From a virus: a stretch of 30,797 nucleotides of DNA. Position numbers and translations under genes: made by a program. Under the pieces are notes generated by a model, which searched no databases, was not told where the DNA came from, and was given only the letters and a program-made list of their open reading frames with translations. Shown here in pieces: positions 18,301 to 25,884 of this stretch (positions are counted from its first letter, which is position 1; each line of letters begins with the position of its first letter). Location: positions 1 to 30,797 of IMG/VR virus record IMGVR_UViG_3300017779_000080. One strand, given 5' to 3'.

Positions 18301-20179
18301 CTGAAGGTAAAGGTATATTTAAAAGTATTTTATTAACTTTATTTTCCATAAAACCAACCTCTGTACTTCTGTAAGCTTTCTCAGTATCAGAAACACCATC
18401 ACCATTTATATCGGCTCCAATAAAATAACCATCTTGCTCTGGTATAAAACATGGTTGAGTAAAAGGTGCCATTAAAGAATATTCGCCGTCATCAAACTTA
18501 TATCTATATGAAAACCTTACAAACTTATCACTAAGAAAATCTATATTTCCATTGTCTTTAAATACTTGATTGAAATAAGGATTTGGTATTGCAAATCTAA
18601 CAACAGCATTTGCTGCGTACTCTGAGAAACCATTTAAACTAGCACTGGCTACTATAACAAAATCAGTTCCTGAAGTTGTTTTTCCAACAACTTTTATATT
18701 TGTATCTATATAATTTCCCGATGCATTTTTTAAAAATATATTAGAACCAATAATTTCACTAGAACCAACATAAGACTCTATTGCTACTTCAAAATTTGTT
18801 GGAGAAAGAACTGAAAAAAAACCTGTTCCTCCAGCATTTGCTTCAACAGGAAGATACTCACTTATAGCATCCTGCATAGTGGTTTCAGGCTCTGAAAGCT
18901 TAACACTCATTCCAGCAGGAAGATCTTGAGTTTGATTAACAATTATTGAGTTTGGCCAATTTGTTACATCTGTTATAAAAGTATTTTCTTTTACTACACT
19001 TATTGTTAATTCAGCTGTATTACTACTTGATCCTTGAACAACTGTTACTACATCACCTGTTACATATCCAACGCCTTCATTAACTATTTGAAAAGTTGCA
19101 ATGCCTTGACCTGATGCAGAAACTGTTAGAATTTGAATAAGTAAACCTGCTCCAGATCCTCCTTCTACAGGAACACTAGCTGCCACTGCATATCCTTGAC
19201 CCGCTGCTAATAAAGTTGCTGCTATTCCTGTTACACCTAAAGAAATTGTTGGAGCAGTGCCGCTAGCCGCAGGATTAAATGTTATAACATTGCTATTAGA
19301 TACAGCATTTATTGTTTCTGTCTGAACAACAGCGCCAGCAATAGAACTTGGTTGATATAACTCTATTGTTTCATATGGATAGTATTTAGCAACAGATATT
19401 TGATCTTCTGTTGTATAATACGGAGGTGTTCTAGTTATATTTATTTTTCTAGGTTGGTTTCTATTATCTGTAAAAAACAATAATTCTTCTAACAAATTAA
19501 TACCCGTGATAGGATATAATGTTGAAAAGTTTAAAAAAGAACCTTGTACTATAGTAACAAGATTTGTAGTTGTTATATTGTAAGCGACTATAAAATGATC
19601 ATTTGGTAAAAGAGATTTAATAGTTAATCTAGCTGCTGAATTACCACCGTTTACTTGAACAACATCATTTATAGCATAACCAGAACCAAAAGTTTGAATC
19701 ACGGCTTCTGTTATTGCTCCAGATCCATCAACTGTAACTGAAACTGTTAACCCTGTACCAGAACCCGATACAGCGGTTGTTGTACCATTTATCTCGTTTG
19801 TATATGTAGCACCTGCTGCTGTTATTTCTATAGGTCCGTTTGTTATAGAACTTTGATTAGCAGGATAATCAGTGTTATTACCAACGGCTCCGGTTGGAAC
19901 ATATGGATCTATTATATTATTTGTTAATACAGCATATATAGTATTAGAAACTTCGTCAGGAAAAACACCTATAACCTCTAAACTAGCAGCGTTTAAAGAA
20001 GTGCTGAAATCTATTGTTTGTTCGTTACCTAAAACAGTTTGCGCTGTACCTACGTTTTCTCCGGTTGATTTGTTAATAGAAACATTTACAGCGTTTCTGT
20101 ATTCACCATTGGGAATTAATCTATCGTCTAAATCTTTATTCATTTTAGACGATAAAAACGAATTTTTAACTTCTGCCAT
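15302..20179 (-). CDS. Large tail nozzle/hub-like structural protein (1625 aa)
   Basis: The N-terminus (KMNKDLDDRLIPNGEYRNAV, about residues 13-32, then NVSINKS) is a pattern I associate with nozzle or tail-hub proteins of short-tailed phages, with a beta-propeller-like start. Two repeats of the form GxGY-x-x-(G/N)DVVxV lie near residues 137-187 and 339-393. A central part contains the YRYKFDDGEYSLMAPFTQP segment and a TVRVFDKIPVKA segment. The C-terminal third is Ser/Thr/Gly/Pro-rich and has a CCC cluster (C1281-C1283 with C1288) and repeated Ig-like beta sequence. It may form the distal tail and receptor-binding parts. It is much longer than T7 gp12, so extra adhesin domains have probably been inserted. 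Confidence 0.6.
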   Translation of the reverse strand: MAEVKNSFLSSKMNKDLDDRLIPNGEYRNAVNVSINKSTGENVGTAQTVLGNEQTIDFSTSLNAASLEVIGVFPDEVSNTIYAVLTNNIIDPYVPTGAVGNNTDYPANQSSITNGPIEITAAGATYTNEINGTTTAVSGSGTGLTVSVTVDGSGAITEAVIQTFGSGYAINDVVQVNGGNSAARLTIKSLLPNDHFIVAYNITTTNLVTIVQGSFLNFSTLYPITGINLLEELLFFTDNRNQPRKINITRTPPYYTTEDQISVAKYYPYETIELYQPSSIAGAVVQTETINAVSNSNVITFNPAASGTAPTISLGVTGIAATLLAAGQGYAVAASVPVEGGSGAGLLIQILTVSASGQGIATFQIVNEGVGYVTGDVVTVVQGSSSNTAELTISVVKENTFITDVTNWPNSIIVNQTQDLPAGMSVKLSEPETTMQDAISEYLPVEANAGGTGFFSVLSPTNFEVAIESYVGSSEIIGSNIFLKNASGNYIDTNIKVVGKTTSGTDFVIVASASLNGFSEYAANAVVRFAIPNPYFNQVFKDNGNIDFLSDKFVRFSYRYKFDDGEYSLMAPFTQPCFIPEQDGYFIGADINGDGVSDTEKAYRSTEVGFMENKVNKILLNIPLPSDANSLSYNFKVTEIDILYKESDQTSIKVVDSVPLLNNVQGTSDYYQYEYGSKPPFKTLPQSDTVRVFDKIPVKAASQEIASNRVIYGNFQDKHTPPSFLNYTLATGAKGVIGATVDPKFTISENKVTNYTSIVEYPNASLKENRTYEVGVVLADRFGRQSTVIFSRTKLSLLPSFIASSTYSQYRSLADNENTSTNPSGGILNFDGDSLKIQFIDIINSFKNQTTGAPGLYNGNANSQDYNPLGWYSFKIVVKQTEQDYYNVYIPMAMAAYPLDSTKEINTTSHIVLYNDNINKVPRDLQEVGPTQREFPSSVRMFGRVNSTNISQTGQFYPGRSASLSTTIATIKDLFDFEEFPVLSANQYVFYNYDYTGGAGATSGTDFTTSDGSSLIARIESSNDTRFGIAVPSGGKFSGKPQLNVFETAPTISNLDIYYETSTAGRIDLLNKAIAEGPAANVFTTLTDFVFILNEGFIGRNADPSNAASFNLNTRCTTPFQPVNFNGAPLGVASENVCELLSIVNQNGSENNEEGIPYFVSPSTGVSSDGIFGVEQVLDNSGIATGAFRIVLTKAGSADGGTGAPAVATTPGLVVAGGNGNTDSYNYTFVLKFENQAAAEPFIFEFTGTLENLFPPSTCPLPTPSGGIQVVDIDANKSYPCCCTNGGCNPVAIPPTVFDLAEGQIGPLFGVTCQNGSGTDSLDRLDMTFAITRLIETTVSGIDIVYDTPAEIEQRFIITQGPGPAGFPALSNQQAVISVPQQNLLNNNIKYVLTIRACDGGTPNLCQFCDITFEFLEQPVVIFDNGFAAIVPAPPAPPPILPGGVLSNRYSYDVCQGRYWSPTGGQGPIPSTAQSMVYFPINVQTLYADVKFRLEGVIYNAASTAEAVISGDVAINIVFNESGYNGTPLQVQNPSATGVYPTANGIKHTISGPITIPASGVVNFTSTSTLRLNVTQGSEGWGSQGSGDNTNVGMNVFIGGFGGDEQCFGNTKKPVVEVRLRAMVP
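19000..19165 (-). repeat. GxGYxxGDVVxV beta-repeat, copy 2
   Basis: About 55 residues of the same tail protein run from GGSGAGLLIQIL through EGVGYVTGDVVTVVQG to AELTISV. It aligns by eye with copy 1 at the Gly-rich start, the GxGY turn and the DVV strand, but the nucleotide sequences have diverged, so the duplication is old. Confidence 0.6.
19620..19767 (-). repeat. GxGYxxxDVVxV beta-repeat, copy 1
   Basis: About 50 residues of the 1625-aa tail protein run from GSGTGLTVSV through FGSGYAINDVVQVNGG to ARLTI. The layout (Gly-rich start, two beta strands, GxGY turn, Asp-Val-Val strand, short loop, final strand) matches copy 2. Such repeats occur in tail and adhesin proteins of marine phages. Confidence 0.6.
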
Positions 20180-20185
20180 TAAATT

Positions 20186-21427
20186 TTAGTGTTTTATCCA
20201 TTTAGATTTACCTCGCATAACCTGAACTATTTCATCAAGCTTTATATTAGATAATCTTATTTTAGCATTTCTTAATTTAGCACTTCTGTCTCTTTTAAGT
20301 CGCATTATATTGTTAGGATCTTGATTAGCCCTAACAGATACTATATTATAAAGTATAGACGCGTATAAAGCGTCTTCAGCAAGCTTAGGAACTTTAGTAT
20401 CTAAATCAGTTCCTAAACCATCAGATATGTATTCTAATACAATTAATTTATTTGCTAATCCATTTGAAAAAGACATTTTTCCTTCTCTGTGATTTATACT
20501 AAACCAACCGTTTATTTGAGAAGTCTGTGGATCTAAACCATATAATTTACCAGTATTGAAATTACCGTCAAAACCGTATAAATTCCACCAATAAGCAAAA
20601 TCGTCAAAGTTATTTAAAAGATTAAAGTTTAACAAATCTAAATTAGCATTTTTCCAACGATCTTCTGTTATTGAAGTACCTTCGATATCTTCTCCAAAAT
20701 TATCTTGAGTAGGAATACCAGCTGTGTCTTGAACTGGATTATTGTAGGGATTTATTGTAAGATTATTTACAGGATATATTATTCTTTTAATACCTAATTC
20801 ATCAATACGAGAAACTCTTACGTAATTTACGTAATCTTGAGGAAGAACAACACTTAACGATGCAGGTATTGTTAATTCTTGAGAATGTATACTTTTTAGT
20901 GTATCATAGCTAAATTCTTGCAAAGATCTTTTAGCAAAAAATAACACATCTGACTTATCTGCTCTTTGTAATATTTTACCATCGCCTACATAACCAACCA
21001 TAAAATTATCTATAGCATCATTTAAAGTTATATACTCATAACCTCCATAGTTTTCTTCTACAGTGTCACCAAAAGCATCAAAACCAGTTCCAGCGGCAGA
21101 GTTACCATATTTACCACCATCTAATGTTTTTAATTGAACAACAACATAGGAGTTTTGAGGTATTGGAGATCCTCCAGGAAAATTAATTGTATTATTTGAT
21201 ACTGTGTAGGTTGAAGTATATTCATTAAAGCTACCAGGTATCCCACTTGTGCTAGTATAAACTTTAAAATTATTTAAAGCATAATCAACGCTTGTTGGAT
21301 CAGAAGATCCAAATATTAAATCTGTATCAAATGTTGTGACAAAAGCAGTTTGTCCAGAAGCTGCAGTAACTACAAATGGTTGCGCTCCTTGATAATATTG
21401 TTGATTTGTTTCTGTTACTAAACTCAT
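20186..21427 (-). CDS. Putative tail adaptor / neck protein with fibre-like N-terminal domain (413 aa)
   Basis: The C-terminal two thirds carry a pattern I recognise from marine phage neck proteins: LNDAIDNFMVGYVGDGKILQ (about residues 134-153), then a helix with LQEFSYDTLKSIHSQELTIP, VLPQDYVNYVRVSRIDELGI, and a basic C-terminus VMRGKSKWIKH. The first about 110 residues differ: they are Thr/Ser/Gly-rich beta sequence (YQGAQPFVVTAASGQTAFVT...), reminiscent of N-terminal domains of T7-type tail fibres. This could be a docking site for a fibre added to the adaptor. It overlaps nothing. Its stop lies seven bases upstream of the next start, at 20179. The adaptor role is inferred from context and conservation. 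Confidence 0.6.
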   Translation of the reverse strand: MSLVTETNQQYYQGAQPFVVTAASGQTAFVTTFDTDLIFGSSDPTSVDYALNNFKVYTSTSGIPGSFNEYTSTYTVSNNTINFPGGSPIPQNSYVVVQLKTLDGGKYGNSAAGTGFDAFGDTVEENYGGYEYITLNDAIDNFMVGYVGDGKILQRADKSDVLFFAKRSLQEFSYDTLKSIHSQELTIPASLSVVLPQDYVNYVRVSRIDELGIKRIIYPVNNLTINPYNNPVQDTAGIPTQDNFGEDIEGTSITEDRWKNANLDLLNFNLLNNFDDFAYWWNLYGFDGNFNTGKLYGLDPQTSQINGWFSINHREGKMSFSNGLANKLIVLEYISDGLGTDLDTKVPKLAEDALYASILYNIVSVRANQDPNNIMRLKRDRSAKLRNAKIRLSNIKLDEIVQVMRGKSKWIKH

Positions 21428-21431
21428 TTAT

Positions 21432-22208
21432 TTAAGATTTTATGTTTATTTCAGCTGCTTGCGCCTCTTGAGCTGCTACATCTATAATAGTAGGATCGTT
21501 TATAACAACGCCAAAATACTTTAATACATTTATAATTATATTAATTTGTTCAGATATATCTAATTCAAAATCTACAGAACTAGAATTTAATGTTGTTGTT
21601 GGTGTAAACACATATTGACCAACGCTACCAAGTGTATAACCCCATCTAGGTGAAGTTGGGTTTATTAAACAATTAACGCTTACAGAATCTAGCGCATTAG
21701 AAGCAATAGGAAATATTTTTAAAGCTAATTGATTTACGCCGTTTATAAGGGAGTTTGTAGTATAAAACAAAGGATATTGTTTTGTGGGAGCTGTTAATTT
21801 AGATCTTGTTATTTTATCAAAATCTTTTTTACTGACTAATTGTGTTATAGAATTATACTGAGGTTGACCACTATACGTGGTTATTACTTCACCTATTTTA
21901 TATATTTCATTAGTAGTATTATTGTAAAAATCAGCTGTTGCTGTATTATAAGTAAAAGAAATTTCTTTTTCAAAAGGATATAACTTATAAGCTATATCTT
22001 TATACATATTAAAAAACTCTGTATCGTTTTGTGTGTTGTTTTGATTTTGACGATTAACTTGATTACCGTCGGGAAAGTACGATTGAAATATTTCTTTTTG
22101 TACTAAATCAGCAATACTATTAAATTCAGCTGGTGTTACATAACCTCTTTGTTCTTTGTTTAATATATACAAGACTGTTGTGTATACTGTATTTACGCTT
22201 ACTGCCAT
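21432..22208 (-). CDS. Putative neck / head-tail connector protein (258 aa)
   Basis: The N-terminal sequence LNKEQRGYVTPAEFNSIADL (residues 16-35), followed by EIFQSYF, is a pattern I recognise from conserved structural proteins of marine and crAss-like phages. The N-terminal third is helical. The rest is mainly beta, with many Asn and Thr residues, and a helical C-terminus (about residues 219-250). It has no membrane segment or enzymatic motif. It sits with the 413-aa gene 4 bases downstream, between the head genes and the nozzle-like genes, which fits a ring protein joining portal to tail. The exact connector role is inferred. The start ATG follows AAAAAATTAAT. Confidence 0.6.
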   Translation of the reverse strand: MAVSVNTVYTTVLYILNKEQRGYVTPAEFNSIADLVQKEIFQSYFPDGNQVNRQNQNNTQNDTEFFNMYKDIAYKLYPFEKEISFTYNTATADFYNNTTNEIYKIGEVITTYSGQPQYNSITQLVSKKDFDKITRSKLTAPTKQYPLFYTTNSLINGVNQLALKIFPIASNALDSVSVNCLINPTSPRWGYTLGSVGQYVFTPTTTLNSSSVDFELDISEQINIIINVLKYFGVVINDPTIIDVAAQEAQAAEINIKS

Positions 22209-22223
22209 ATTAATTTTTTATTT

Positions 22224-22262
22224 ATACTATAAAGGCGGCCGAAACCGCCTCTGTTATAGTAT
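22224..22262 (-). terminator. UUCG-tetraloop hairpin after the 272-aa gene
   Basis: On the minus-strand RNA the core is GGCGGU-UUCG-GCCGCC (plus 22234-22249), closed by a U-G pair on a UUCG loop. A second outer stem of seven pairs, AUACUAU with AUAGUAU (22256-22262 with 22224-22230), encloses it across an internal loop. It begins 9 bases after the stop of the 272-aa gene and ends shortly before the next start codon at 22208. The U-tract is weak (UUUAUAGUAU), so it may be a partial terminator, a processing site or an RNA-stability element. Confidence 0.65.
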
Positions 22263-22271
22263 CACTTGTTT

Positions 22272-23090
22272 TTATAGTTTTTTATCTATAGATTTATAGA
22301 TCTCAACACCTTCATCTGTTTTTAAGAAAGCAGCAAATGCTGAGTAAGGGTTTTCGTCAAAAGGTACGTTCATTAATTTTCTACCGTTTGATCCCCATGT
22401 AAATGTTCTTTGATCAGGCGATAAATTAATTATACCAATTTCAGTAGCTTTAATAGCTATATTTCTTAATTGAACATTATCATCATTAGCTAAGCTAATA
22501 AATAATTGTGGGCTATTTCTAGCAAACAAAAGAATATCTCTTTTTACTTCTTTAGAACTCATGCTATTTACTTCAGAGCCTTTTTCAACTCTTAAAATAG
22601 CTTCTGCTTGATCTATATCCATGTTTCTAGCCGCATTTAAAGCGTCAATCTGAAAATCTAATATATCTAATTGATCTATAGCTTCTTCAACTGCGCTAAA
22701 TTCTTGATACATTTTACCCTTTAATGGGTGATATAAAGAAAGTAGTTTTTGTAAATTTTGTTTTTCTTTTGGAACTTTTAAATCGCCGTCTTTAAACATA
22801 ATATGACCAAGTGTTGCTTCACCTTTTTGTTCTTCTACAAATGGTGAATCTTGATTAGTTGCATATCTAATTTCTTTTTGCTTACCTGTATTTTTATCAA
22901 AATACAATAAAGCGTGTTTTCTAGTATGCTTACTTGGTATTGTAAAAGTTAAAGGAGATTTATTATTTGTTAAATAATAAAATCTATCTTTTATTTCCCA
23001 CGCATTTTTTGCGGGTTTTTTTGGTGTTTTTGTAACCAAAGGTTGAGGTGCAACCTCTACATTTTCTACTGCTTGAGCTTTTTTAGCCAT
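22272..23090 (-). CDS. Conserved phage protein of unknown function downstream of capsid (272 aa)
   Basis: I recognise the overall pattern (a Lys/Pro-rich N-terminus, then FTIPSKHTRKHALLYFD, LLSLYHPLKGKMYQEF, and SSKEVKRDILLFARN) as a conserved gene beside the capsid gene in marine phages, but know no function for it. Residues 1-30 are probably disordered. Residues 30-110 look like a compact beta-rich domain, and 130-210 are helical, with an Ala/Asp-rich segment ALNAARNMDIDQAEAILRVE. A C-terminal part has DQRTFTWGSNGRKL. It is isolated as its own unit between two UUCG hairpins, unlike the other structural genes, which are packed tightly. A head-completion or head-decoration role is possible from position only. 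Confidence 0.75.
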   Translation of the reverse strand: MAKKAQAVENVEVAPQPLVTKTPKKPAKNAWEIKDRFYYLTNNKSPLTFTIPSKHTRKHALLYFDKNTGKQKEIRYATNQDSPFVEEQKGEATLGHIMFKDGDLKVPKEKQNLQKLLSLYHPLKGKMYQEFSAVEEAIDQLDILDFQIDALNAARNMDIDQAEAILRVEKGSEVNSMSSKEVKRDILLFARNSPQLFISLANDDNVQLRNIAIKATEIGIINLSPDQRTFTWGSNGRKLMNVPFDENPYSAFAAFLKTDEGVEIYKSIDKKL

Positions 23091-23110
23091 GATATAATAA
23101 AATTAAATAG

Positions 23111-23150
23111 TTAATAAAATAATACCCCGCCCGAAGACGGGGATATTATT
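23111..23150 (-). terminator. UUCG-tetraloop hairpin after the capsid gene
   Basis: On the minus-strand RNA the core is CCCCGUC-UUCG-GGCGGGG (plus positions 23125-23142), a 7-bp stem with one G-U pair closed on a UUCG tetraloop. It is extended by about seven A-U pairs (AAUAAUA with UAUUAUU) across one bulged U, then U-rich sequence. It starts about 16 bases after the capsid stop codon. The form is that of a factor-independent terminator or a 3'-end stabilising hairpin that would set a high capsid-to-downstream ratio. Confidence 0.75.
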
Positions 23151-23165
23151 AGTGTTGAATCATTA

Positions 23166-24635
23166 TTAGATTCCTTTGAATAATACAAAGTTGTTAGCAG
23201 CTTGTGTTACTAAACATCTTTCAGATAGGAAGTTAACTTCCATAGCATCTAGAGTTGAAGTAAACGCGCCACCAGCAGAACCTGTTAACCAAGACTTCAT
23301 ACGTCTGTCATCAGCTTGTGAAGCTCTATAACGCACATGTAAGAAAGGTCTACGGATGTTAGTTCCTAATACTTGATCGTAAACAGTTGATGTTCCAGCA
23401 GGTATTAATACACCTTCGATAGAATTAATTCCGTCGATAGCGCCACGAGTTGAAGCGTCATTTAAGTATTTCCAATCAGTTTTGTAGAAATCATAAGAAC
23501 CTCTTCTGAAACCGCTGAACCCTAAGTTCAATGCCATTTCTTCTGAGTTTTCAAATAAACCAAATGCAGTACCACCGGCAGTTCCACCAGAGATTGCAGC
23601 TAGCATATCATCAAAATCAAGAGCTGTTTGTCTTTGTAAGAAAAGCATGTTTTCTTCAATAGCACCTTGAGTATCTAAGTTTTTAAGAATAGCATCAAAG
23701 TCATCGATTCCAGCAGCAGCAGTAAATCCTACTTGTACATTTCCACGATCTTCAATAGCAGCAAATAAACCTTCAGATCCAGGTAATTTTGCAGCACCAG
23801 CTAAAGCTGATTTTTCAGATTCTACCATAGACATTTCTAAGTAATCTTCAAAACGTAGTCTTGTTTCAGACTCAGCTTTTAAATACCATAAATATCCAGA
23901 AGCACCATCTTCAGTTGCAACTTCTACCCATCCAATTTGTGCCATATCAGAACCAGATACTACGTACTGACTTCTAATAATGATTGGAGTGTTTGAAAAT
24001 TGAGTAAACTGAGGATCTACTGATACATAACCATCAGTTGGATTCCCAGCAGCTACTGTGTTTCTATCTAAAGCAACACCTTTTTCATAAGCAGAACCAT
24101 ATACAAATACTTTTACGGATCCAGATGTAAAAACTGAACCAGCTGTGTTTAAGTTATTACCGTTAAACAATGAAACAGTAATACTACCAGCAGTCGCACC
24201 TTGAACACCTACTGTACTTGCAGTTACAATAGCTTTACCTTCTAACCCAGTAACAGGATCTAATACAACAACAGTATCATTTTTTGATATTACATTTTGT
24301 ATAGTAGTTATTGTAGCAGCAGGAGCAACAGTAATAGTGTTATTACCAGCGCCACTAAGAGTACAATCTTTATAAGAGATGTGTAATCTGTTTTGCTCAG
24401 ACCAAATTACTTGATCAGATGTCATTGGCATTTCAGCGCCAACCATTCTTAAGAATCCAGATAACGTTCTGTTTCCATAACGCTCTACTTCTTGTTCATA
24501 AATTTCAGGTAAATACTGCTGAGCAAATGTGTCAGTGTTTCCAGCACCACCGTCATTAAATTTTAAGTAGTTACTATTAGTAATCTCTTGTGTTTGAGAT
24601 GGAATAATACTACCAAATTGAGGAGTTAAACTCAT
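23166..24635 (-). CDS. Major capsid protein (489 aa)
   Basis: This is the shell-forming protein, probably of the HK97 fold. It has the expected length and place (after portal and scaffold). Recognisable segments are an N-terminal region with QQYLPEIYEQEVERYGNRTL (about residues 39-58), then SGFLRMVGAEMPMTSDQVIW, as in capsid proteins of marine and crAss-like phages. A Ser/Thr/Gly/Val-rich insertion follows (about 93-175), and then a helical spine region LRFEDYLEMSMVESEKSALAG (cut here to LEMSMVESEKSALAG). The C-terminal part has RRPFLHVRYRAS. Its codon use is cleaner and slightly richer in C than its neighbours, as often seen in highly expressed genes. A strong hairpin lies just downstream and could end or stabilise the capsid transcript. 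Confidence 0.9.
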   Translation of the reverse strand: MSLTPQFGSIIPSQTQEITNSNYLKFNDGGAGNTDTFAQQYLPEIYEQEVERYGNRTLSGFLRMVGAEMPMTSDQVIWSEQNRLHISYKDCTLSGAGNNTITVAPAATITTIQNVISKNDTVVVLDPVTGLEGKAIVTASTVGVQGATAGSITVSLFNGNNLNTAGSVFTSGSVKVFVYGSAYEKGVALDRNTVAAGNPTDGYVSVDPQFTQFSNTPIIIRSQYVVSGSDMAQIGWVEVATEDGASGYLWYLKAESETRLRFEDYLEMSMVESEKSALAGAAKLPGSEGLFAAIEDRGNVQVGFTAAAGIDDFDAILKNLDTQGAIEENMLFLQRQTALDFDDMLAAISGGTAGGTAFGLFENSEEMALNLGFSGFRRGSYDFYKTDWKYLNDASTRGAIDGINSIEGVLIPAGTSTVYDQVLGTNIRRPFLHVRYRASQADDRRMKSWLTGSAGGAFTSTLDAMEVNFLSERCLVTQAANNFVLFKGI

Positions 24636-24650
24636 AATTTTAAGTTTTTA

Positions 24651-25853
24651 TTAGTTAAATTTTTTAGTTTTTATTTTAAGTTTTGTAGAATCAGCACCTG
24701 AAATAGCTTTAACTTTAAATCCGCCAATAAACACATCGCCTTGAGTAGTCCTAGCTTTAGTGTCACTCAAGTTTTTTGATTTGTTTACAACGTCTTTTAC
24801 AGCGTCTGCTTTTCCTTGCTCATAAAAATGAGAGGCAATTTTATCTACATTTTCAGCAGCATAAATAGCTTTATGATAACCATTAACATCTTTAACATTA
24901 CCGTTTTCGTCTAGGAACTTCCCAACGAGGTTTGTTATATTAGACTGGTTTTCTGCAACTTTATCCTTGTTTTGAATATTATACTTATATTTCTTTTCAC
25001 CAACACTGATATCAAAACCTTTGAAATCATCGCTAAAAAGCTTTTTTGTACTATCCCTAAACATTTGATGCTGTTGCTCAGCTTGTTCTTGCTCCTTGTT
25101 ATATCTATTGAAAAAATCCATAGCTTTTTGTTGTTCCTGAGTAACGCCCGGTCTCAACTTGATCTCGTCGTAATATTTACTCTTGGTTTCCTCTAAAAAG
25201 TTTTTGGCTTTTGCAACTTCTTCTTTAAACGCAAGTTTCTTTTTGCGTATATCCTTATCTTCATCTATGTCTTCATCGTAGTCAAAATCTTCTAACAAAA
25301 GATCAAGATCTTCAGAATCTAAATAAGGTTTATTTTTTTTGTAATACTCTTTAATAAGAGTTTTATCATCTACATTGCTATAGTCAGCATTAAGACGAGT
25401 AAAATCTTCTATTGTTCCACCAGTTTCTTCCATAAAGGCAACTAGTTTTTCAATGTTTTCTGGCAATGGTTTGCCTAATACTTTTTCATCTCTTATAGCT
25501 TCTTTAACTTCCGCCTCAACTTGTTTAACTTCAGCTTCTGTTACTTCTTGGATCGGAGAAAACCCTTGAGTAGTCTCGTTGGACTCTTGTATAGGTTCTC
25601 CCATCTCTGCGCTATCTCCGGATGGTTCTTCCACAGATACCTCCTTTGTTTCTCCGATTTGAATGGCATCGTTTTCTTTTTTAATTTCTACTTTAGCTAT
25701 GTTGCTTTCAATTTCAACTAAAGGTTCTTTAGGATTTATATTTACTTTTGTAACATTATCCTTTGTTTCAGTTAATTTTTTTGGTGTTTTCTTTGTTTTT
25801 AATTTAAAGTCACCTTCCTGTTTAACAGGTTCATTTGTTTTTACTTCTGACAT
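24651..25853 (-). CDS. Putative scaffolding / capsid assembly protein (400 aa)
   Basis: This protein lies between the portal and the major capsid protein, the usual place for a scaffold. It is highly charged and lacks a recognisable globular fold. The N-terminal third is a low-complexity Lys/Glu/Val region. The middle has a strongly acidic stretch (LLLEDFDYDEDIDEDKD, about residues 185-201), followed by helical coiled-coil-like sequence with many Glu, Gln and Lys residues. A basic motif FKLKTKK near the N-terminus (about 17-23) is echoed by KLKIKTKK at the extreme C-terminus. Known scaffolds often bind capsid protein through a short basic C-terminal segment, which would fit. The role is inferred from position and composition. 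Confidence 0.6.
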   Translation of the reverse strand: MSEVKTNEPVKQEGDFKLKTKKTPKKLTETKDNVTKVNINPKEPLVEIESNIAKVEIKKENDAIQIGETKEVSVEEPSGDSAEMGEPIQESNETTQGFSPIQEVTEAEVKQVEAEVKEAIRDEKVLGKPLPENIEKLVAFMEETGGTIEDFTRLNADYSNVDDKTLIKEYYKKNKPYLDSEDLDLLLEDFDYDEDIDEDKDIRKKKLAFKEEVAKAKNFLEETKSKYYDEIKLRPGVTQEQQKAMDFFNRYNKEQEQAEQQHQMFRDSTKKLFSDDFKGFDISVGEKKYKYNIQNKDKVAENQSNITNLVGKFLDENGNVKDVNGYHKAIYAAENVDKIASHFYEQGKADAVKDVVNKSKNLSDTKARTTQGDVFIGGFKVKAISGADSTKLKIKTKKFN

Positions 25854-25884
25854 AATATAATATAATTAAATAATTAAATAAAAA

